Assembly: GCA_022071945.1 (NCBI GenBank)
Contig: JAJVIN010000044.1
Coordinates: 1 to 50,584 of the forward strand
DNA length: 50,584 nt
From: Thermoanaerobaculia bacterium
Lineage (GTDB): Bacteria; Acidobacteriota; Thermoanaerobaculia; UBA5066
Direction: 5' to 3'
The position numbers and the translations under genes are program-made. Positions 1-6,566 of the stretch are shown here, piece after piece (the first letter of the stretch is position 1; each line of letters begins with the position of its first letter). The notes below the pieces were generated by a model. That model worked only from the letters and a program-made list of their open reading frames with translations, was not told where the DNA came from and ran no database searches.

Positions 1-127
1 CTTCCGCAACAGATAACCTCCGCCGCTTCGGTTATCCCCGCCCAGACTGGCATCCTGAAGACCCCTCGGGCAAACAACCGCCTCTGCATCAAAGATTTGC
101 GACCGGTGGAAAAGAGCCGCTCCCATC
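1..127. other. Contig-edge segment that breaks the 5' end of the surface-protein gene
   Basis: The downstream reading frame cannot be extended through this stretch: in that frame there are stops at 14-16 and 56-58. The protein encoded just downstream begins in the middle of a choice-of-anchor Q domain, so a long N-terminal part should lie here and does not. The other frames give no recognisable protein. The bases around 33-60 resemble the start of a dispersed repeat of the kind that often ends contigs. The likeliest reading is an assembly junction; a real insertion or a broken gene is possible. Confidence 0.4.
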
Positions 128-3100
128 GTGGGGGCGACTACGGGCAACGTCCTGAACACCAACGCCCTTCTGGCCTCGCTCGCGAACTACGGCGGCCCGA
201 CGGCGACGCACGCCCTGCTGCCCGGAAGTCCCGCCATCAACGCGGGCGCGGCGCCGTCGGAAGTTCAGCTCGTGATGATCGGAGGCTCTGCGGGAACGTT
301 CACGTTGACGTTCAACGGACAAACGACAGGGGCCCTGGCCTACAACGCCACGGCCGCCGCCGTCCAGGCTGCTCTGACGGCACTGTCTTCGGTGGGCCCC
401 GGAAACCTGGTCGTGAGCGGGGGGGCGGCTAACTATGTCCTCATCTTCCAGGGGGCGCTTGCCGGATCGAACCAGCCGCAGAGCACTGGTGCAGGGGTTG
501 GCGGGGCGACTGTCAATGTCCAGACCCTTGCGGACGGCGGAGCACTTGGCGCGGACCAGCGAAATATCGCGCGCCCGCAGCAGGGGACGCCGGACATCGG
601 GGCGTTCGAGTCGCGCGGTTTCACGATTGCAGTATCGGGCGGGAACAATCAGTCGGCGGCCGTCAACACGGCCTTCGGCGCGCCGCTCTCTGTGGCCGCT
701 GCGAACACATTCGGCGAACCGGTGGACGGAGGGCGGGTGACGTTCACGCCGCCCGGGAGCGGAGCGAGTTGTACGGTTGCAGGGAATCCCGCCACCATCG
801 CAGGGGGCACGGCCACGAGCGGAACGGTGACGGCGAATGGAATCGCTGGCGGTCCGTTCAACGTTTCAGCCGCCGTGCAGGGAGCAAGTTCTGTGAACTT
901 CTCCCTGACGGTTCTGCAGGGCCCCACGACGACCGCCATAACGAACGCCGCATCTCTGGCGTCGACACCCACCGTCGTTGGTCAGTCCTACGCGGTGAAC
1001 GTCTCGGTTTCTGGAACGGGAACGCCGACGGGTACGGTGACGGTCTCGGATGGAACCGGAGCGACGTGTAACATCACGCTCTCGGCGGGGTCGGGGAACT
1101 GCAATCTGACGAGCACCAGTGCCGGTGCGAAGACGATCACGGCAACGTACGGAGGAAGCGCCAACTATCTTGGCAGCAGCACCACGGCGTCCCACACGGT
1201 CAACCAGGCGAGCACGACGACAAGCATCACGAACGTGGGGGCCCTGGTCTCGACTCCGACAGTGGTCGGGCAGAGCTATGCGGTCAACTGGTCCGTGACC
1301 GTGAACTCGCCGGGCTCGGGTACGCCCACGGGCAACGTGACGGTCAACGACAGCACGGGCGGCACCTGCACGGCGCCAGTTTCCGCCGGGACGTGCAATC
1401 TCGTTTCGACGACCGCAGGTTTCAAGACCATCAGCGCCTCTTACACCGGAGACATCAACTACGGCGCAAGTGCTACGGCAGGCGCCTCTCACACCGTCAA
1501 CAAGGCCGACACGACGACCACCATCACGAACGCGGCCGCGCTCGCGTCTCCGACACTGGTCGGTCAGTCGTATGCCGTGAACTGGTCGGTGACGGTCAAC
1601 GCTCCTGGTGCCGTCGGTGCCGCGCTCACGGGAAACGTCACGGTTTCCGACGGGACCGACTCGTGCACGGCGGCGGTTTCTGCCGGGACGTGCAACCTCA
1701 CGTCCACGACGCTGGGCGCCAAGACGATCACGGCGACGTACGCGGGAGATGCTAACTACAACGGCTGCACCTCTTCCGGCGTCCCTCACACCGTCAACAA
1801 GGCGGACACCACGACAACCATCACGAACGCGTCCTCTCTGAATTCGACTCCCACAGTCGTCGGCCAGAGCTATGCGGTCAACGTGTCCGTGACGGTCAAC
1901 CTGCCCGGGACGGGAACTCCGACCGGAACGGTCACTGTCTCGGACGGAACCGGGGCCACGTGCGGCGTCACGCTTTCTGGCGGCACGGGGAGTTGCAATC
2001 TCACGAGCACAAGCGCCAGTGCGAAGACGATCACGGCCGCCTACGGAGGGGACGCGAACGTCAACAGCAGCACGGGGACGGCGTCCCACACGGTCAGCAA
2101 GGCCAGCACCACTCTTGGCGGCCTGACTGATAGTCCTGATCCGTCCGTCGTGGGGCAGTCCTACGCGGTGGGCTTCGTCCTTTCGGTGAACTCACCGGGT
2201 GGGGGGACGCCCACCGGCACAGTGACCGTCGATGACGGCGCGGGCGGCACGTGCACCGCGACACTTCCGGCGACCTCCTGCAGCCTCACGAGCACCGTGG
2301 CGGGCAACAAGACGGTCACGTTCACCTATAACGGTGACTCGAACTACAACGGGTCGAGCAACACGGCCGGTCACGCGGTCAACAAGGCGAACACGACGGT
2401 GGCGATCACGAACGACGCACCGGATCCGTCGGTGATCGGTCAGAACTACGCGGTGACGGCGGGCGTGACGGTGACCTCGCCCGGAAGCGGCACGCCGACC
2501 GGCACGATCACGGTGACCGACGGAACCAATAGCTGCCTGATCACGCTGCCGGCGACGAGCTGCAATCTCCCGAGCACCTCGGTGGGAGCGAAGACTCTCA
2601 CCGCCACGTACAGCGGGGACACGAACTTCAACGGGAGCGGTCCGTCGGCTGGTGTGCCGCACACCGTCAACAAGGCCGATGCGACCACGACGATCACGTC
2701 GGACAACCCCGACTCCTCGGCGGTTGGGCAGACTGTCACGGTGAACTTCACCGTCGCGGCGACATCGCCGGGAGCCGGTACCCCGACGGGTAACGTGACG
2801 GTGACGGTCTCCGGAGGAGCCGAGACCTGCACGGGAACGCTTGCTGCCGGCGCGGGCTCTTGCACCCTGGCCCTGACGACACCGGGCCCAAGAACGCTGA
2901 CGGCCACCTACGCGGGAGACACGAGTTTCAATGGAAGCACGTCCGTGGGCGAGCCTCACACCGTGGTGGCCCCGCCAACGATCGCGAAGAGCTTTACTCC
3001 GGCGACGGTTCTCCTGAACCAGCCGTCGACCTTGACGATCACGGTGACGAATCCGGGCACGAACCCGACAGGGTTGACGGGGATCGGCATGACGGACGCC

Positions 3101-5383
3101 TTCCCGGCGGGACTAGCGGTGGCGGCGACTCCGTCTGCGGCGAACAGCTGCGGTGGAACGTTCGTACCGGCGGCCGGGGCGACGACCATCACACTCTCGG
3201 GAGGCGCGATCGCGGCGCCCGGAGCGAGCTGCGCGGTGAGCGTGGCGGTGGTGGCGACGACGACAGGAACGAAGACGAACATCACGGGGAACGTGACGTC
3301 GACGGAAGGTGGAACGGGCGGGACGGCGACAGCCGTTCTGACCGTCGTGCCGCCTCCGACTGCGGTGGTCTCGGGTACGGCAACGATCTGCGCGGGCCAG
3401 AGCACGACGATCACGGCGGTTCTCACGGGAGCGACACCCTGGACGGTGACGTGGTCGGATGGAGTCGTGCAGAACGTGACGGCGTCTCCGGCCACCCGGA
3501 CGGTCTCGCCGACCTTCAACACGGCCTACACGGTGACGTCCCTGACCGACGCGAACTACAGCAACATCACGACCGGACTGACGGGATCGGCGGTGATCAC
3601 GGTGAAGCCGACACCGTCCTCGGTCATCACATCTGCCTCTTCGGTCTGCTCCAACTCGATCGGGAACGCGGCCTCGGTGCCCGATGCGGGCCCGGGAGCG
3701 ACGTACCTCTGGGGCGTTGCGGGCGGAACGGCGACGAGCGCACTCAATGGCAGATCGATCACGTACACGGCAGGCGCATCTGGAAACGTGACACTCACGG
3801 TGACGGTGACGCTGAACGGGTGTCCGTCGACGGGGACGAAGGTCGTGCCGATCGACGTGGTGCCGACCGCTCCGGTGCCGACGGCGCCGGCGAACGGGGG
3901 CACCTACCAGGGGAGCCACGTCTCCTGGACGCACGCGGGCAACGCGGTGTACGACGTCACCTTCGACACGGTGAACCCGCCGCAGCGGATCCTGGCGAAG
4001 GGACTCGTGAACAACTTCGAGGCGGCGATTCCGGTGTGGTTCCCGGGAGTCACGTACTACTGGCAGGTGGTGGCGCGGAACGCGTGTGGCCAGACGGCCT
4101 CGGCGGTTCAGACGTTCACGGCCGGAAGCTGCGCCTGGAGCGGACAGGCTCCGGTCTTGATCGCGCCGATTGCCAACGCGACGAACCAGAACACGGCGAC
4201 GACGTTGCAGTGGACGTCGGTGCCGGGCGCGGCGCGATACGACATCTATCTCGGGACGACGTCAACCAACGTCACGCTCTACCGGACGATTCCGTCACCT
4301 CAGCTGTCGACGACGGTGAGGCTGGCGGGCGGGAAGACGTACTTCTGGAAGGTGGTGGCGACGCCGGTGTGCGGAGCCTCCGGAGCGGCGTCGTCGGCGA
4401 CGCAGAGCTTCACGACGGCGGGGAACGGGTTCACGCTGACGGCGGTGACGCCGGCGTTCGTGAACCGGTGGCAGAGCGGACAGGAACTCTCGGTGACCGG
4501 AGGCGGATTCCTGGCGACGAGCCGTGTCTTCACGGAGTACCAGGAGAACCCGGTCGGTACATTGACACCTTCGATCTTCACGAACTCGTTCTCGACCTCG
4601 ACGAACCTGTTCGAGACGCTGACACCGGAGGCAGAAGCCCCGGCGGCGCGGTATGACGTGGGCGTGACGGACGCTGGCATCGAGGAAGGACGTCTCTTGC
4701 AGAGCCTCGCTCTGCGGGTGTTCACGGACGTGACGGAGGCCGACTGGTACTTCGAGTCCTCGGGACGGATCGCGGATGCTGGGGTGATGGAGTCGGATAT
4801 CGACCCGGCAGCCAGCGGACCGCAGTTCTGGCCGAATGCGACGGTGACGCGGGCTCAGATGGCGGAGTACCTGTCGAAGGCGTACCAGTGGTGGCGGACG
4901 CGGTCGACGGCGCTGCCTGCCGCGAGCTGCACGACACCGGACTTCCCGGATGTGTCTTGCAGCCACCCGAACTGGCTGGCGATCCACTGGATCAAGGCGT
5001 GGGGCGTGACGATCGGAGCGCCGTGCGCGACTGGCGGAGGGAACTGCTTCTATCCGGATAACAACGTGAGCCGGGCGGAGATGGTGACGTTCTTGGAGAG
5101 GCTGCGGCAGGGGGCGATTCTGCCCTCCCTGCTGGGAACTGTGGGACAGACGGATCCCGGATGTGGCGTGGCCTACCCGGGCTGCGTGGGCTGGGCCGAC
5201 CTGCCGTCTGCTGGAGCGATCCAGTGGCCGCGGGCAGAGATGAACGTGGCCTATGCGGACCGGTTGACGGCCGGGTGCGGAGGCACTCTCGGGAATCTCC
5301 ACGCCTGTCCGTCCGACCTGGTCACGCGGGCCCAGATCGGAGCCTTCCTGGCACGTCTCGTGGGGCTCGTGCCGACGCCGTAA
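128..5383 (+). CDS. Giant Ig-repeat surface protein with C-terminal SLH domains (5' truncated)
   Basis: Extracellular protein of 1751 visible residues, probably bound to the cell surface through three S-layer homology repeats. Domain order: second half of a choice-of-anchor Q domain (about 5-39 and 142-163) split by an inserted repeat of the FTLTFNGQTT/ALAGSNQPQ type (about 44-138); an invasin-like Ig domain (165-264); seven Ig-like repeats (265-947); a DUF11-like domain opening with IAKSFTPAT (948-1076); then a C-terminal cassette (1077-1751) of Ig/PKD, two FnIII-like and a TIG-like domain and SLH motifs VTRAQMAEYL, VSRAEMVTFL and VTRAQIGAFL. The GTG at 128 is only the first codon after the last in-frame stop; homology starts at once, so the true start is missing. 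No signal peptide is visible for that reason. The cassette is shared with the pullulanase at 35251-41310. The CDS and domains are certain; the ligand or role is unknown. Confidence 0.9.
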   Translation: MGATTGNVLNTNALLASLANYGGPTATHALLPGSPAINAGAAPSEVQLVMIGGSAGTFTLTFNGQTTGALAYNATAAAVQAALTALSSVGPGNLVVSGGAANYVLIFQGALAGSNQPQSTGAGVGGATVNVQTLADGGALGADQRNIARPQQGTPDIGAFESRGFTIAVSGGNNQSAAVNTAFGAPLSVAAANTFGEPVDGGRVTFTPPGSGASCTVAGNPATIAGGTATSGTVTANGIAGGPFNVSAAVQGASSVNFSLTVLQGPTTTAITNAASLASTPTVVGQSYAVNVSVSGTGTPTGTVTVSDGTGATCNITLSAGSGNCNLTSTSAGAKTITATYGGSANYLGSSTTASHTVNQASTTTSITNVGALVSTPTVVGQSYAVNWSVTVNSPGSGTPTGNVTVNDSTGGTCTAPVSAGTCNLVSTTAGFKTISASYTGDINYGASATAGASHTVNKADTTTTITNAAALASPTLVGQSYAVNWSVTVNAPGAVGAALTGNVTVSDGTDSCTAAVSAGTCNLTSTTLGAKTITATYAGDANYNGCTSSGVPHTVNKADTTTTITNASSLNSTPTVVGQSYAVNVSVTVNLPGTGTPTGTVTVSDGTGATCGVTLSGGTGSCNLTSTSASAKTITAAYGGDANVNSSTGTASHTVSKASTTLGGLTDSPDPSVVGQSYAVGFVLSVNSPGGGTPTGTVTVDDGAGGTCTATLPATSCSLTSTVAGNKTVTFTYNGDSNYNGSSNTAGHAVNKANTTVAITNDAPDPSVIGQNYAVTAGVTVTSPGSGTPTGTITVTDGTNSCLITLPATSCNLPSTSVGAKTLTATYSGDTNFNGSGPSAGVPHTVNKADATTTITSDNPDSSAVGQTVTVNFTVAATSPGAGTPTGNVTVTVSGGAETCTGTLAAGAGSCTLALTTPGPRTLTATYAGDTSFNGSTSVGEPHTVVAPPTIAKSFTPATVLLNQPSTLTITVTNPGTNPTGLTGIGMTDAFPAGLAVAATPSAANSCGGTFVPAAGATTITLSGGAIAAPGASCAVSVAVVATTTGTKTNITGNVTSTEGGTGGTATAVLTVVPPPTAVVSGTATICAGQSTTITAVLTGATPWTVTWSDGVVQNVTASPATRTVSPTFNTAYTVTSLTDANYSNITTGLTGSAVITVKPTPSSVITSASSVCSNSIGNAASVPDAGPGATYLWGVAGGTATSALNGRSITYTAGASGNVTLTVTVTLNGCPSTGTKVVPIDVVPTAPVPTAPANGGTYQGSHVSWTHAGNAVYDVTFDTVNPPQRILAKGLVNNFEAAIPVWFPGVTYYWQVVARNACGQTASAVQTFTAGSCAWSGQAPVLIAPIANATNQNTATTLQWTSVPGAARYDIYLGTTSTNVTLYRTIPSPQLSTTVRLAGGKTYFWKVVATPVCGASGAASSATQSFTTAGNGFTLTAVTPAFVNRWQSGQELSVTGGGFLATSRVFTEYQENPVGTLTPSIFTNSFSTSTNLFETLTPEAEAPAARYDVGVTDAGIEEGRLLQSLALRVFTDVTEADWYFESSGRIADAGVMESDIDPAASGPQFWPNATVTRAQMAEYLSKAYQWWRTRSTALPAASCTTPDFPDVSCSHPNWLAIHWIKAWGVTIGAPCATGGGNCFYPDNNVSRAEMVTFLERLRQGAILPSLLGTVGQTDPGCGVAYPGCVGWADLPSAGAIQWPRAEMNVAYADRLTAGCGGTLGNLHACPSDLVTRAQIGAFLARLVGLVPTP
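920..2968 (+). repeat. Seven tandem Ig-like repeats of about 97 codons
   Basis: Repeat units begin near 920, 1208, 1505, 1802, 2102, 2387 and 2675, giving periods of 285-300 bases. Each starts with a TTTxITN-type strand, has VVGQSYAVN and GTPTGTVTV in the middle, a Cys pair around TC...CNLTST, and ends in SHTVNKA or close variants. This is the bacterial Ig-like domain 3 pattern of adhesins and surface fibres. Unit 5 (2102-2386) and units 6 and 7 drift from the others in their first strand (DPSVVGQ instead of STPTVVGQ), so there are two subfamilies. Tandem copies may also collapse in assembly, so the copy number could be higher in the genome. Confidence 0.9.
3356..5383 (+). repeat. Shared surface-display cassette, copy 1
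   Basis: Codes for 675 residues from [16 protein letters not shown] to the stop. The same order of domains and many identical stretches recur at the end of the pullulanase (35251-37272, opposite strand, 673 residues). Both have WSDGVVQNV, VKPTPSSxIT, [33 protein letters not shown]-like and HPNWLAIHW segments. The homology ends sharply at PTAVV in both proteins, next to unrelated upstream domains. Confidence 0.9.
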
Positions 5384-5408
5384 CCGTTCGAATCACCCGA
5401 AACCTCTG

Positions 5409-5444
5409 GGCCCCCGTTCTCCATGGGAGGACGGGGGCCTTTCT
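5409..5444 (+). terminator. Rho-independent terminator after the Ig-repeat gene
   Basis: A GC-rich hairpin with a 13-base arm (GCCCCCGTTCTCC) pairs with GGAGGACGGGGGC across an ATGG loop with one G-T wobble, and is followed by CTTTCTCATT. It starts 26 bases after the stop codon. Confidence 0.8.
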
Positions 5445-5461
5445 CATTCGCCAAAGGCCCC

Positions 5462-5590
5462 GTCCTGGCTCGCTCGAGCGTGGCCGCACCTCGTGATCTT
5501 CGTCCGGACGCCGGGGCAGCTACGGGAGCGAAGATCTTCGTGCGCGAGGAGCCGTTCGAGGGGAAGACCATCGCGGTGTGGGACATGTGA
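5462..5590 (+). other. Possible coding remnant ending in KTIAVWDM
   Basis: An open stretch ends with TGAKIFVREEPFEGKTI-AVWDM and a TGA at 5588-5590. The composition looks protein-coding (hydrophobic and charged residues alternate) but there is no supported start, and the terminator at 5409-5444 lies just upstream. It may be the tail of a lost gene, together with the SLH remnant that follows. I do not recognise the family. Confidence 0.25.
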
Positions 5591-5612
5591 ACCGCCTACC
5601 CACTCCCCGTTC

Positions 5613-5681
5613 GACCCGGTCACGCGGACCCAGACCGGTGCCTTCCTGGCGGGACTCGTGGGGCCCGTCTCGACGCCGTAG
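5613..5681 (+). pseudogene. Remnant of an SLH C-terminus
   Basis: The bases read DPVTRTQTGAFLAGLVGPVSTP and a TAG stop. This matches the very end of the protein at 128-5383 (VTRAQIGAFLARLVGLVPTP) almost position for position, also at the DNA level, 300 bases further on. Nothing upstream in the frame belongs to an SLH protein. It is a duplicated or deleted paralogue of which only the last 22 codons survive. Confidence 0.7.
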
Positions 5682-5756
5682 CCAAACGTCCTCCTCGCGG
5701 CCGGAAAGCCCCCGCTCGAATCGGAAGATCAGAGGCTCTGTCTTTCGAGCCGCGGC

Positions 5757-5785
5757 TTGGTTTCCGATTGAGGAAAGGGTAAGGT
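5757..5785 (+). promoter_or_regulatory. Candidate sigma-70-type promoter for rnc
   Basis: TTGGTT at 5757-5762 and TAAGGT at 5780-5785 are separated by 17 bases, 17 bases before the rnc ATG. Both boxes are imperfect. The leader would be only about ten bases. Confidence 0.35.
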
Positions 5786-5801
5786 CCCGCCCAACGGAAA
5801 G

Positions 5802-6566
5802 ATGGCGCGGGACAAGACCTCCTCGAGGATTCATGCATCGCGGGCGAGTGCCAGCTCGAGCGACGTCGTGAGCGGTCTCTCGGATCGGCTCGGGTACGAG
5901 TTCCGGAATTCTGGGCTGCTTCGGCGGGCCCTGACGCATCCGTCGTTCAAGAACGACCCGGGAAACTCCGCCGAAGAGGACAACCAGACCCTGGAGTTCC
6001 TGGGCGACTCGATTCTGGGTTTCCTCGTCGCGGAGATCCTCTGTCGCCACTTTCCAGACCGGGACGAGGGCTTTCTCTCCAAGATCCGGTCGCAGCTGGT
6101 GGGTGCGAAACACCTCACGCACCTGGCGCGCGGATTGGGGCTCGGCCCCCTCATCAGGCTCGCTCGGGGAGAAGAGATGGCAGGCGGCAGGGAGAAGACC
6201 TCCGTCCTGTCCGACGCACTCGAGGCCGTCATCGCCGCGACCTATCTCGATGGAGGTCTCGACGCGGCCCGCGGAATCGTGACCGCGCTCTTCGAGGACG
6301 AGATCTTCGCGCTGAACCCCCAGGACGTGGAGAGCCTCGACGAGAAGTCGACGCTGCAAGAGCGGTCCCAGGCTGACGGGCTCGGGCTGCCCCAGTATCA
6401 GCTGCTTTCCGCGGAAGGTCCGGACCACGCCCGGACGTTCACGTACGAGGTGACGTACCCGGACGGAACGACGGCCCGCGGGAGCGGGCCGTCGAAGAAG
6501 CAAGCGCAACAGGCCGCGGCCCGGGCGCTTCTGGCCATGCTCGGGCCGCGAAGGACGTCAGCGTAG
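5802..6566 (+). CDS. rnc: Ribonuclease III
   Basis: Endonuclease that cuts double-stranded RNA in rRNA processing and mRNA decay. The 254 residues contain the RNase III signature NQTLEFLGDS (catalytic E65 and D69), the second acidic pair in LSDALEA (D138, E141), and a C-terminal double-stranded RNA-binding domain (about 180-248) with the GPSKKQAQQAAARALL helix. Length is slightly above the usual 220-250 because of a Ser-rich N-terminal stretch of about 22 residues; a GTG at codon 23 would give a more standard start, and the SD at 5802 (GGAAAG directly before the ATG) is poor. Its last codons overlap the end of the convergent gene at 6558-9449 by nine bases. The usual partners era, lepB or acpP are not adjacent. 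Confidence 0.96.
   Translation: MARDKTSSRIHASRASASSSDVVSGLSDRLGYEFRNSGLLRRALTHPSFKNDPGNSAEEDNQTLEFLGDSILGFLVAEILCRHFPDRDEGFLSKIRSQLVGAKHLTHLARGLGLGPLIRLARGEEMAGGREKTSVLSDALEAVIAATYLDGGLDAARGIVTALFEDEIFALNPQDVESLDEKSTLQERSQADGLGLPQYQLLSAEGPDHARTFTYEVTYPDGTTARGSGPSKKQAQQAAARALLAMLGPRRTSA

Noticed and set aside
866-2089. Long open frame on the minus strand of the Ig repeats
   Set aside because: It is very rich in Arg and Gly with no domain, and arises from the periodic GC-rich codons of the real plus-strand repeats.
920-2968. CRISPR-like or satellite repeats
   Set aside because: The periods are multiples of three near 290 bases, the units are diverged and encode Ig-like domains.
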